Shown piece by piece: positions 10,292 to 20,577 of a stretch of DNA of 64,000 bases (its first letter is position 1; every line of letters begins with the position of its first letter). The stretch is taken from the NCBI GenBank assembly GCA_031761405.1, contig JASEVX010000011.1, positions 20,425,996-20,489,995 of the forward strand, in the 5' to 3' direction. The notes beneath the pieces are model-generated. The model was not told the DNA's origin and did no database searches. It was given only the letters and a program-made list of their open reading frames with translations. This DNA comes from Serripes groenlandicus (taxonomy: Eukaryota > Mollusca > Bivalvia > Cardiida > Cardiidae). Made by a program: the position numbers and the translations under genes.

Positions 10292-11034
10292 AGACCACCC
10301 TTTAACCACATACAACAAATCTGCAGCAGACGACTTTGAAAACATACCTTGTAAATGTTCGGAAACTCCCTTTAAATGAAAGTACAATAATTAAATGGAG
10401 TTGAAAACATGGTGACAAGAAGGAGAAATTGCTCGTTTTGAGCAATTTCTTCTTTTGTCGCCATGTTTTCAAAAGGCTGTCTGCTGCAGAGGCATCAGAA
10501 AGCGTCTATATGTGGGAAAGGGTTTTCCATGATAAAAGTAAACCTGAAACAGATCGAGCTCTTGATAAGAGGCGTAAATGGGTCTTTCTGTCCAAGAATA
10601 TCTCTCGTATAAATTATATAAACCCTATTTTGTGAGTACCTGCAATATAAGATTAACGATCAAATAAAGATTAAGCAATTGAAATATGCCCCTTTTGCTG
10701 AAAATATAAAAAACACATAGTATATATTCATTTGATTAACATCCTAGAAAGACTGTATTCGTATCTGTGTTTCTATTTCAGATATTAAATGTCAATATGG
10801 ATTATTCCTTTCCCACATACAACAAATCTGCAGCAGATGACTTTAGACTATAGTGACAATTAAAGACCTAAAAGATCTCCATAAAAGATAGCTTCATTGT
10901 TAAATGAAGTTGAAAACATTGTGGCCAAAAGAGAAATTGCTAATGATGATCAATTTCTCCTTTGGCCACATTGTTTTCAAAAGTCGTCTGCTGCTATTGC
11001 GTCAAAATGTGTCCATGGGTGGGAAAGGATTACA
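10292..11034. mobile_element. Two older MITE copies (10292-10524, 10802-11034)
   Basis: The first has a decayed left end and an intact gtgggaaagggtt right end, with a strong aaattgctcgttttgagcaattt hairpin. The second has TTAT on the left and ATTA on the right. 10525-10801 between them shows no feature. Confidence 0.75.
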
Positions 11035-11280
11035 CATTCCGTGTTAATTTGTTAACAACACGATTAAATACTGACGACACATAACAATGACTGTAATGCT
11101 TACTTAGTTTGGTTTCCAGGTTACGCTAGCTTAATTTATTTATGCTTCATTTTTTAGCTCCACTGGCTTGAGCTTATGTCATGGCGAATTGTCCGTTGTG
11201 CGTGCGTGCGTTAACTTTTTGCTTCAAACGACTTCTCCTCCCTAACCACTTGGCCAATTAGGATGAAACTTCATAGGAAG

Positions 11281-11442
11281 CTCGCGGCACTACGGTCATG
11301 GTGGAGTGCCCTTGGGATAGGCACATTTTCTAGCCTAGTACTGGTTTGTTTACCCAGGGATCATGAATAAGTGAACTGTCACCGTGATATAACTGAAATA
11401 ATGTTGAAAGTGGCGTAAAAAAACAATAAATAAATAAATAAA
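11281..11442 (+). mobile_element. SINE3, 5'-truncated, 11-bp target duplication
   Basis: TTCATAGGAAG occurs at 11270-11280 and 11443-11453. The copy starts at cgcggcactacggtcatgg and ends in aataaataaataaa, the classic form of LINE-primed retroposition. Confidence 0.92.
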
Positions 11443-12466
11443 TTCATAGGAAGCATCCTCTCAATGTCCTCTCCTGAATTCCTTCAACTTTTCTGGATCC
11501 ATGCAGAATTCTGTTTTCCATGGCAACTGAAAGAATAAAATAGTGTAAACTTAAAAAATCTTCTCCTCCGAAAGTGTCTGGCCGATTTCCAAATAATTTT
11601 GAAGAAATGTTCCTTGGGTGACCCTCTATGAGATTCCTTCAAGCCAAGTTGATTGGACAAAACAATTGCCGCCAAGGGGCTGGGCTATTTTGCCTTATAT
11701 GGCTATAGTGAAAACTTTAAAATACTTCTCCTGAAAGTGTCTGGCTGACTTCCAAATAATTGTGTAGAAATGTTCTTTGGGTGACCCTCTATCAGATTCC
11801 TTCAAGACAAGTTGATTGGACAAAAAAATTGCCGCCAGGGGGCTGGGCTATTTTGCCTTATATGGCTATAGTGAAAACTTAAACAAACTTCTCCTGAAAG
11901 TGTTTGGCCGATTTCAAATAATTTTGCAGAAATGTTCCTTGGGTGACTCTTTATCAGATTCCTTCAAGCCAATTTGATTGGTCAAAAAACAAGGCCGCGA
12001 GGGGGCAGGGCTGTTTTGCCTTATATAGCTATCGTGAAAATTAAAAAAATCTTCTCTTCCGAAAGTGTCAAGTCTTACAAAAAATTGTTAAAAGATTTAA
12101 ATTCTATGGAGTTCTTTGATTGCTGCTGCATCAGAAAGGTTCTAAAATGCCCAATCTTTAAAATTCTCCTCCGAATCCACTAAATAAGGCTGTCAGATTC
12201 CAATATCATTTGGTAAAAAGTCCCTTGGATGACCCTCTAAAAAAAAGTGTCCATGCCATATTGATTGGTTGAAAAAATGGCAATCAGGCTCAGTAAAGTG
12301 GCAAAAACCCCAAACATTCTTATGAAAGTGCTTGTCTGATTTCAAGATAATTGCTTAGACATGTTCCTTCAGTGGCCCTCTACATAGTTGTTTCAAGCCA
12401 TATTGATTGATTTAAAATCATAGCACTAAGTCAGCATCAGAAAAGGGGTAAAATGAACTTGAACCT

Positions 12467-12679
12467 TTAACCCTTTCCCTCATATAGATGCTTTCTGACG
12501 CCTCTGCAGCAGACGGCTTTTTGAAAACATTGTGACAAAACGAGCAATTTCTCCTTTTGCCACAATGTTTTCCACTTTTAGTCATAGGTTATCCATTCAC
12601 TTATAGAGATTTTCTATTTTTTGACAAAATATGTTCAAAGTCATCTGCTGCAGAATGGTCGTATGAGGGAAAGGGTTAA
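12467..12679 (+). mobile_element. MITE A, hairpin arm deleted
   Basis: TTAA both ends. The left hairpin arm (about 17 bp, aagaagaaattgctc) is missing, so the stem cannot form. Confidence 0.9.
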
Positions 12680-12867
12680 ACAACACATCTCCTCCTCAAC
12701 CATTAGACTGATATCAACCAAAATTCCCAGAAATGTTCTTCAGTTTAAATTTATTTAATTGACATTGATTGGGAAACAAAATTTCAGCTTATATTAAACA
12801 CACTTGACGTCTGCTTCCAGGAGGCTTAACCAATACTTGCTCCGTTTGTGCGGAAAAACCCAAGGTC

Positions 12868-12936
12868 AGCATATTTTTACTAAGACGTTATCAAAGTCAT
12901 CTGCTATAGACTTCTTGTATGTGGGAAAGGGGTTAA
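12868..12936. repeat. MITE B right end
   Basis: Right end only: gtcatctgctatagactt then gtgggaaaggggTTAA. Confidence 0.6.
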
Positions 12937-13348
12937 CACTGAATGATTTAGAATCTTCTCTTCAAGTACCAACAATGTAGTGCACTTACAGTTTTTAAAA
13001 CAATATTGGATTTTTTTTTTTTATATCGTCTTCGTATCTAGAATTCCCGTTCAATTTCCTATTAAGATGCAAATTAGACTGCCAGTCCTAAAGAAAACAA
13101 AATCAGCCACAAGGAAAAAACCTGATTACCAAGTTTTTTTAATGACACTATTGGAGCGAAAGCACTATTATGGTTTCTCCTGTTACTGAATTCCCCTACA
13201 GGCATTTTATTGGACTCGAAGCAGATTGTGTTTCTGCTGTATCATTAATAAGGGGGCGGCAAATTGTGAATTGTTGCTATTGTGTTTTTGTCGGGGTTCA
13301 AAATGTCTGTTGGTTACAACCGGTTTTGTTGAGCCTGTGGTCATGGGT
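12937..13348. other. No recognised feature
   Basis: Contains a short open frame at 12980-13189 with a Lys-rich end, but no splice support, domain or repeat signature that I can identify. Confidence 0.35.
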
Positions 13349-13580
13349 TTAATCCTTTTTTCCCCACTTACAGACGCTTTCTAACGCCTCTGCAGCGGAC
13401 GACTTTTGAAATAATTGTGGCAAAAGGAGAAATTGCTCATGATGAGCAATTTCTCCATTTGCCACAGTGATTTCAACTCTATTCAAAAAGCATACTATCG
13501 TTATAGATAATTTCTATATTTTAGACTTGATAATTTCAAAGTCATCTACTGTAAGTTTATTGCACGTGGGAAAGGGTTAT
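13349..13580. mobile_element. MITE B
   Basis: Left TTAA, right TTAT. Well-formed hairpin aaattgctcatgatgagcaattt. gacgctttctaacgcctctg is at the left, as in A. Confidence 0.85.
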
Positions 13581-13780
13581 AGCCCGGCTCAGCCAATTAT
13601 TCTTTTCATTGATTGACTAAGGACTGGTATCATTTGTCTTCTACAAATTGACTTTTTGTCTATATTGGGACATGGCTGCTGTGTAACGGCATGGGATGAT
13701 TTTGAGTTGATTTTTGGCGCAAGAAAGTCAGATGAACTGGCCCCTGAAATATGACTAAAATACTATTGAAAATAAATAGA
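13581..13780 (+). mobile_element. SINE1, badly decayed
   Basis: agcccggctcagccaa, gattgactaaggactgg and a weak atgactaaaatactattgaaa tail follow the SINE1 order with many changes. Confidence 0.5.
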
Positions 13781-13782
13781 AG

Positions 13783-14014
13783 TTGACCCTTTCCCTCACA
13801 TAGACGCTTTCTGACGCCTCTGCAGCAGACAGCTTTTTGAAAACATAGTGACAAAAGAAGAAATTGCTCAAAACAAGCAATTTCTCCTTTTGCCACATTA
13901 TGTTTTCCACTTTTAGTCATAGGTTATCCATTCAATTATAGAGATTTTCTATTTTTTGACAAAATATGTTCAAAGTCGTCTGCTGAAGAATTGTCATATG
14001 AGGGAAAGAGTTAA
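13783..14014 (+). mobile_element. MITE A just upstream of exon 2
   Basis: Left TTGA, right TTAA. It ends 53 bp before exon 2. Confidence 0.92.
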
Positions 14015-14066
14015 AGTTGTTTACTGTTTTGTTTTAGTAAGGATTAAGGATGTTCTTACATTTCAG

Positions 14067-14118
14067 GTAAACCTCTAGCTGAACTGCTCGGTTTTGACAT
14101 TGGTGCAATAGAATCTAG
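14067..14118 (+). CDS. PDE9A: PDE9 exon 2 of window: short linker exon
   Basis: A 52-nt exon between tacatttcag and gtaagt. It completes the Gly codon left by the previous exon and reads KPLAELLGFDIGAIES, ending with two bases (AG) of an Arg codon. The call rests on exact phase agreement on both sides and good splice sites; the peptide alone is too short for a family assignment. A young MITE ends 53 bp upstream. Confidence 0.75.
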
Positions 14119-14127
14119 GTAAGTTAA

Positions 14128-14466
14128 GTCTTCTTTCGAAACATTGTAGGGAAAGAAGAAATTGCTCATAGCGAGTTATTTCTCCTGTTTCTGCAACACA
14201 TTTGTCCTTTCCTTGTATAGTGTTTCTTCTGTCTGTTTTAACCCTCTCCCTCATACGACAATTCTGCAGCAGACGACTTTGAACATATTTTGTCAAATAT
14301 AGAAAATCTCCATAATTGAATGGATAACCTATGACTAAAAGTCGAAAACATTGTGGCAAAAGGAGAAATTGCATGTTTTGTGCAATTTCATCTTTTGTCA
14401 CTATGTTTTCAAAAAGCTGTCTGCTGCAGAGGCGTCAGAAAGCGTCTATATGAGGGAAAGGGTTAA
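14128..14466 (-). mobile_element. MITE remnant (14128-14200) and MITE A minus (14238-14466)
   Basis: The A copy has TTAA at both ends and the hairpin aaattgcatgttttgtgcaattt. It begins 120 bp after exon 2. Confidence 0.9.
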
Positions 14467-14512
14467 AAGAAATTACTTTGGCCATAACTCCTCAAGTTAT
14501 AGGACTTTTATT

Positions 14513-14970
14513 TTAACCCACTTGTAGATGCAATAAGACTTGATGATGATTTGCAGCAGATAAATTTGAAGTTTCGTTATTGAAGAGGGTTGAAAACATG
14601 ATGACAAAAGGTCAAATTGCTGAACATGAGCAATTTCTCTTTTTTTCACATTACAAAAGTCAATGCCACATGCGTCATTCGTCTTCCACCAATCGGCTAA
14701 GTCTATGTGGTAAAGAAGCCAGTTGCTTGGGAAGATTGTTGTGTGGAGTACTGGTATGAGAAAACTAGGAAATGCATGAGTAGGTGAACTGGCCGCCGTG
14801 ATATAACTGAGAAATTGTTAAAAATCAATCAATCAATCAATCAATCAAACCTTTTGCCACAATATTTTCATCACTATTCAATAATTAAACTTCAAATTTA
14901 TAGAGGTTTTCCATATTTTTACTCGGATAAAGTCATCTGCTGCAGATTTCTTGTAAATGGGAAAGGTTAA
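14513..14970. mobile_element. MITE B split by a SINE1 3' part (about 14653-14848)
   Basis: MITE left end TTAAcccacttgtag at 14513 and right end gggaaaggTTAA at 14970. The inserted SINE1 lacks its head, starts acaaaagtcaatgcc and ends (atca)n. Confidence 0.8.
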
Positions 14971-15119
14971 ACATTTATATTTCTAGTGACATTGCCTTTC
15001 CTTTAATGCCTTTGACTTAATGTGGCCATGTTTTTAGTTTTAAGTCAAGGTAAATGTCATGGCAAATTGTCTGTTGCATGGAGTGTGTGACTGTGACTGT
15101 CATCTTTTTGCTCTAAACC

Positions 15120-15657
15120 ACTTTTTGAAAACATACTTGCAATAGCTTGAAAATTCTCATTAAATGGAAGATTAATTAAAAAATAAAGTGGCTGAAAGAG
15201 AAATTACTTGTTATATGCAATTTCTCTTTTTAGCTCGCCTATTCGAAGAAATAGAGGAGCTTATGTAATCACCCCGGCGTCGGCATTGGCGTTGGTCAAA
15301 CCTTTGCGTGCAAGGCCTTTTCTCAGACACTGTGTATACTGTTGCTTTGAAACTTCACACACTTACTCAGGGTCATTAGATGACCTTGTATGTCAAGTCC
15401 CATAACTCTGGAATGGATTTTGACTGAATTGTGCCCCATTTTGGTCAAACCTTCGTGCAAGACTGGCACTTAGTTATAGACTGGCACTTAGTTATAGACT
15501 TTTACCAATGCTATAACTGTTCTGAAGTAGGCCCTGATAGACGATGGCCCTGATAGGCTACCTATATTGTCCTCCGACAATTCTTGTTGTCACAATGTTT
15601 TCAAAATTAATCTGCTGAAAAGGTGTCAGAAAGCATCTATATGTTGGAAAGGGTTAA
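15120..15657. mobile_element. MITE B split cleanly by a Helentron-like element
   Basis: The left half ends ...gcaatttctctttt at 15231 and the right half resumes gtcacaatgttttcaaaa at 15589. Joined, they give the MITE consensus with nothing gained or lost, which fixes the ends of the insert. Confidence 0.8.
15232..15588 (+). mobile_element. Helentron-like element, AGCTCGCC type
   Basis: The 5' end is (T)AGCTCGCCTATTCG with a foldback around attcgaagaaatag. The core includes tgtgccccattttggtcaaa and a doubled gactggcacttagttata. The 3' end is the small hairpin tgtcctccgaca followed by attcttgtt. No target duplication. Confidence 0.8.
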
Positions 15658-15704
15658 ATTCCTTCAAATCTTTGGGATCCATACAAAATACATGTATAAT
15701 TGTT

Positions 15705-15960
15705 GAAAAGAGTTTAAATCACTGTTGCAAAAGTAGTAATTGCCAAATATTGTTTTCAAATGTTGTCTGAATCAGATGCTCATAATGAGCATTTTCTCAA
15801 TTTGTCACAATGATTTCAACTCCTGGTGATGATGATGATTCAATAATCATACTACAATATTGTATCATTTAAAGAAATTTCTTTATTTTGGACTTTGGAT
15901 CATTTCAGAGTTGTCTGCTGCAGATTTTTTATATCTGAGAAACAGTGAATTAAATCATTA
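15705..15960. repeat. Degraded MITE B pieces
   Basis: Hairpin remnant gctcataatgagcatttt, the gatttcaactcc middle with a short (gat)n run, and a gttgtctgctgcagattt right part without a terminus. Confidence 0.5.
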
Positions 15961-16033
15961 TTTGATCTTCCACAATCATGTTGTGGGTACTCAAAGGAAT
16001 GACAACATCAGATCAAAGATCAGTTTACTCCAT

Positions 16034-16497
16034 CTTACCCCTTTTCCACATACAACAAATCTGCAGTTACGAGTCGACTTTAGAAACATCTTAAAAAAAA
16101 AAACATGGAGACTCTATAAATGAAGGTTTTTAACCCTTTCCCTCATATGACAATTCTGCAGCAGACGGCTTTGAACATATTTTGTCACAAAACAGAAAAT
16201 CTCTATAATTAAATGGATAACCTATGACTAAAAGTGGAAAACATTGTGTCAAAAGGAGAAATTGCTCGTTTTGAGCAATTTCTTGTTTTGTCACTATGTT
16301 TTCAAAAAGCCGTCTGCTGCAGTGGCATCAGAAAGCGTCTATATGAGGGAAAGGGTTAATTACTGTAAACTGTTGAATAAAGTTGTGGCAAAAGGAGAAA
16401 TTGCTCTTTTAGAGCAATTTCTCCTTTTGTCACAATGTTTTCAAAAGTCGTCTGCTGCAGAGGCGTCTGAAAGCATTTATATGAGCGAAAGTGTTGA
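16034..16497. mobile_element. MITE B containing MITE A minus (16130-16359)
   Basis: The left quarter of B is at 16034-16129. The A copy has TTAA at both ends, then B resumes with tactgtaaactgttgaataa, the hairpin aaattgctcttttagagcaattt and a gagcgaaagtgTTGA end. Confidence 0.85.
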
Positions 16498-16723
16498 CTC
16501 TTTTCCACATGTAGATGCTTTCTGACATGTTTGCAGCAGACGGCATTTTAAATTGTTGTTGTAAAAGGAGAAATTGCTCATAATCAGTGATTTCTCCTTT
16601 TGCTACAATGTTTTATAATTATATTAAATAAATATACTTTTGTTCAAAGAGATTTACTACATTTTTCAGCAGATGTTTTCAAAGTTGTCTGCTGCAGATT
16701 TGTTTGTACGTGGGAAAGGGCTG
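16494..16723. mobile_element. MITE B sharing its left target with the previous copy
   Basis: Shared TTGA at 16494-16497, right CTGA at 16720-16723. Exon 3 starts 23 bp later. Confidence 0.8.
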
Positions 16724-16746
16724 AATAGATCTCTGTATATTCCCAG

Positions 16747-16849
16747 GTTACAAGCTTTAGAAAAACGGGTCTATGTGGACAGTGGGGATCTACCAAAGAG
16801 CGTATGTGATATCAAAAACCAGGTCTCCGAGTTCAAACATAAATTACAG
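16747..16849 (+). CDS. PDE9A: PDE9 exon 3 of window: helical linker (LEKRV)
   Basis: 103 nt between tattcccag and gtaagg. It completes the Arg codon and reads LQALEKRVYVDSGDLPKSVC... to FKHKLQ, ending in phase 0. It matches the vertebrate PDE9A stretch AVLEKRVELEGLKVVEIEKC, a charged, probably helical region N-terminal to the catalytic domain. An older MITE ends 23 bp before the exon, so repeats crowd the acceptor. Confidence 0.9.
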
Positions 16850-16892
16850 GTAAGGAATATTAAAATCTTAAATGTATTGTACTTTTAAACTG

Positions 16893-17095
16893 ATAGAGGG
16901 GGTGAAATGCAGCAGACAACTTTTGAAAACTCTGTGGCAATAGGAGAAATTGCTCATTATTTAGCAATTTCTTCTTTTGACACAATGCTTTCAACTCTTT
17001 TCAATAATTATACTTTTCTTTATGATGATTTATCATATTTATGTCCAGTTTTTAAAGTGGTCTGCTGCTCAGTTGCTGTATGTTGGAAAGGGTAT
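16893..17095. mobile_element. Old MITE B lacking its left end
   Basis: cagcagacaacttttgaaaa, hairpin aaattgctcattatttagcaattt, right end gttggaaagggtat. Confidence 0.65.
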
Positions 17096-17135
17096 ATTAC
17101 CAGAATGTCACTTCAAGAATATAAGTGGGAAAGCG

Positions 17136-17357
17136 TTAACCCTTTCCCTCATATAGACGCTTTCTGACGCCTCTTCAGCAGACGACTTTTTGAAAACATA
17201 GTGACAAAAGAAGAAATTGCACAGAACGTGCAATTTCTCCTTTTGCCACAATTTTTCCACTTTTTGTCATAGGTTATCAATTCAATAATGGAGATTTTCT
17301 ATGTTTTGACAAAATACGTTCAAAGTCGTCTGCTGCAGAATTGTCGTATGAGGGAAA
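17136..17357 (+). mobile_element. MITE A, right end lost
   Basis: Left TTAA. The right end stops at gagggaaa and runs into unrelated ttcccctaaaag. Confidence 0.88.
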
Positions 17358-17818
17358 TTCCCCTAAAAGAAGGAAAATCCGGAACAAATGATTTCCTTAT
17401 AAGGAAATAAGGAAGACACAGGGACAATCAGTCACCTTCTGTAGAACAAGTTTACGCGTTGTCTAGCCCCTCAACATTGGCGTGAAGAGGATAATGCAGG
17501 TAAGTAAGTAAGAAGTTACTATTGGAACTTTCACATACATGCTGTAAGTGTACCACGGTTCCTGATGTTTCTACCATTGGATTCGTAATGTTCCACCAAG
17601 TCAGCCAGACTGTCACACTGTTCTCCCCCCACTCACGTCAAACTTCCCATTGCTCTGAAAATTGTGAAAATATTTGAGAAAGACTCGACAAAATTGACAC
17701 GATCTAGACCTTAGTGAAAAGATAGATAGCTGTCACTTCAAGAATGGTCCCTTGTGAATGGAATAGGAGAAAAATAAGCAATTTTGCCGTAAGATGTCGG
17801 ATTAGTTAGGCTTTTATA
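17358..17818. other. Unrecognised intron segment
   Basis: No repeat family recognised. Contains a perfect consensus donor (gcag/gtaagtaag, cut after 17499), but all three frames upstream of it are closed, so no coding exon is called. Confidence 0.35.
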
Positions 17819-18651
17819 AGGTTATCTTGTAATGATATTTTCATCGTCGTCTGCCCCAAAAACAACTGTAGCAGACGACTTATGAAAACATAATGGGCAA
17901 TTTCTCCTTTTGCCCCAAAACAAGTGAGCAAAAAAAAATATTATGTAACAATATGGAAAATTGGAATTAATACTATAGCCCTTTTCCCCAATATAGACCA
18001 TTCTGACGCTTCTGCAGCAGATGGCTTTTTGAAAACATGGCAACAAAAGAAGAAATTACTCAAAACGAGCAATTTCTCATTTTGTTACCATGTTTTCAAC
18101 TGTATTCAATTATTGTACCTTTATTTAACCCTTTCCCTCATACAGACGCTTTCTGACGCCTCTGCAGCAGTCAGCTTTTTGAAAACATAGTGACAAAAGA
18201 AGAAATTGCACAAAACGTGCAATTTCTCCTTTTGCCACAATGTTTTCCACTTTTTGTCATAGGTTATCCATTCAATTATAGAGATTTTCTATTTTTTGAC
18301 AAAATATGTTCAAAGTCGTCTGCTGCAGAATTGTTGTATGAGGGAAAGGGTTAAAGGGAGTTTCCAATTTTTGTTCGGTATGTTTTCAAAGTTGTCTGCT
18401 GCAGAATTGTCATGTGTAGGAAAGGGTTTATCAGGTTATCTGGTAATGATATTTTCATAGTCGGCTGCCCCTGAAAACAACTGTGAAATATAATGTAACA
18501 TTGGAATTATACTTAAACCCTTTTCCCCCATATAGATCCTTTCTGACGCCTTTCCAGCAGACGACTTTTGAAAACATTGTGATAAACAAAGAAAGGTTAA
18601 AATTTAAAATAGTCATCTGCTACAGATTTGTTAAATATGGGAAAGGGTTAC
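17819..18651. mobile_element. Duplicated MITE block with nested MITE A (18125-18354)
   Basis: 17819-18000 and 18432-18560 share ggttatctggtaatgatatt, tttcatagtcggctgcccc and cccttttcccc. Old MITE 17977-18433 is interrupted by a full A copy with TTAA at both ends. The second unit ends in an internally deleted MITE (18513-18651). Confidence 0.75.
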
Positions 18652-18682
18652 ATAGGGGATCGATATACCATGAGTGTTTATT

Positions 18683-19900
18683 ATGTCTCCCCCATTCATG
18701 GGGTGACATATTGTTTTTGCTCATTCCGTCCGTCTGTCACACTTGTTTCTGCCCAATAACTGAAGAACGCTTGGGTGTAGGAACTTCATACTTGGTATGC
18801 AGGTTGGTCATGACCAGTAGCTGACCCCTATTGATGTTGAGGTCAGTACGTCTAAAGTCAAGGTCACAGTGACCTTGAGCTGAAAGGTCACAGTGACCTT
18901 GAGCTGAAAGGTCACAGTGACAATGAGCTGAAAAATTGTTTTTGCTTGGGCCGAGGAACTTCATACTTGGTGTGCAGGTTGGTCACCACCAGCAAATGAC
19001 CCCTATTGATTTTGAGAATACTAGGTCAAAGGTCAAGGTCACAGTGGTCAAGGTCATGTCCGTCACACTTTTTTCTGCTCAATAACTGAAGAATGCTTGG
19101 GTGTAGGAACTTCATACTTGGTATGCAGGTTGGTTATGACCAGTAGATGACCCCTATTGATTTTGATGTCAGAAGGTCAAAGGTCAAGGTCATTGTGACC
19201 TTGTGACCTTGTGAGGTAAAAAATGGTATTAACTTCCATGGCCAAAGCATTCTACAGTTATTAAGCAAAAAACAATTTTTCAGTTCATTGTTACCGTGAC
19301 CTTGACCTGTGACCTTGTGACCTCAAAATCAAACAAAATCAATAAAGGTCATCTACTGGTTAGGATCAACCTGCACACCAGGTATGAAGTTCCTCGACAT
19401 AAGCATTCTTTAGTTATTGAGCGGAAACCATTTTTCAGCTGAAGGTTACAATGACCTTGACCTTTGACCTCAAAATCAAACAAAATCAATAAGGGTCATC
19501 TACTTGTTAGGACCAACCTGTACACCAGGTAAGAAGTTCCTCAACATAAGCATTCTTTAGTTATTGAGCGGAAACCATTTTTCAGCTGAAGGTTACCATG
19601 ACCTTGACCTTTGGTCTAGTGACCTCAAAATCAATAGGGGTATATGTTGGTGGTGACCAACCTGCACACCAAGTATAAACTTCCATGGCCAAAGCATTCT
19701 ACAGTTATTAAGCAAAAACAATTGTTCAGCTCTTTGTCACTGTGACCTATCAGCTCAAGGTCACTGTGACCTTGACTTTAGACGTACTGATCTCAAAGTC
19801 AATAGGGGTCTTCTACTGTGCATGGCCAACCTGCATATTAAGTATGGAGTTCTTCGGCCCAAGCGTTCTTCAGTTATTGAGCGGAAAGAGATCACTCAGT
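18683..19900. mobile_element. Helentron-type repeat arranged as a large inverted repeat
   Basis: Begins gtctcccccattcatggg. 18740-19230 carries units with aataactgaagaacgcttgg, aacttcatacttggtatgca and gacccctattgat. 19240-19890 carries the same units reversed (tcaataggggtcttctact, agttattgagcgg). Between and within the units are AGGTCACAGTGACCT palindromes. No 3' terminal hairpin found. Confidence 0.65.
18861..18899. promoter_or_regulatory. Two perfect oestrogen-response-element palindromes
   Basis: AGGTCACAGTGACCT at 18861-18875 and 18885-18899, with a 3'-altered copy at about 18909-18923 and AGGTCACTGTGACCT at 19758-19772. These are sequence matches to the consensus IR3 element; function is untested. 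Confidence 0.4.
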
Positions 19901-19915
19901 TTCAATTCAACAAAT

Positions 19916-20296
19916 TAATATTTTTATCAGTATTAAGAGGATGCTGGATTAGAAATACAAAGCAATAACCCTTTTGGGAATTCCAGGAACGGTTCCAATG
20001 GGTTCAGACAACAATTTGACAATGCATTTGATCGTGTCTCCTTTTTAGCAAGGGGCTTGTTAGAGCTGATTGCTATAGTAATTGAATTCCAAAGACACTA
20101 AGTCTTGTAGAAATCTAGACTGGAAAAGGTCCCTAATTTAATGATATTATCACAAATTCAGCATTGAATTACTTCAATTTCTACTTCAATGAGTTACTCA
20201 CTCCACCTTACTGAACACAATTAAGGGAAGTGATTTATAGACCCCCAATTTGTGTATACAATATACATCGCATTCCTCTCCAATTTTATAATATAT
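19916..20296. other. No recognised feature
   Basis: AT-rich intron sequence. Includes ggaattccaggaacggttcc, a short imperfect palindrome, but no element ends. Confidence 0.35.
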
Positions 20297-20307
20297 GGAC
20301 ATAACAA

Positions 20308-20565
20308 TTAATTGATTGATTGAATGGGGTTTAACGCCGTTTTTAACAATTTCTCAGTTATATCACGGCGGCCAGTTCACCTACTCATGCATTTCCTGGT
20401 TTTCTCACACCAGTATTCCCCACAACAATCTTCCCAAGCAACTGGCTGCTTTTCCACATAGACTTAGCCCATTGGTGGAAGACGAATGACGCATGTCGCA
20501 TTGAATTTTGTCAATCGTCGGAAAGAAAGTTGGACGAGCCGGGATTCAAACTCACGACCCCAGGA
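20308..20565 (-). mobile_element. SINE1 minus, head-truncated, 11-bp target duplication
   Basis: GGACATAACAA at 20297-20307 and 20566-20576. It runs from an (attg)n tail complement through tcacggcggccagttcacc to the B-box complement gggattcaaactcac. Confidence 0.92.
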
Positions 20566-20577
20566 GGACATAACAAA

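Larger units (their letters stand above)
11155..12790 (+). mobile_element. Long Helentron-like element with SINE3 and MITE A inside
   Basis: Begins TAGCTCCACTGGCTTGAGC, a small hairpin-forming 5' end, then gtccgttgtgcgtgcgtgcg. The core has several units of about 180 bp with gtgtctggccgatttccaaa, gaccctctatcagattcctt and ttttgccttatatggctat. The 3' hairpin terminus is not recognisable. Confidence 0.7.

Noticed and set aside
17440..17510. Extra PDE9 exon ending at the strong donor gcag/gtaagtaag (17499)
   Set aside because: All three frames upstream are closed within about 70 bp, and exons 3 and 4 already join in phase without it.
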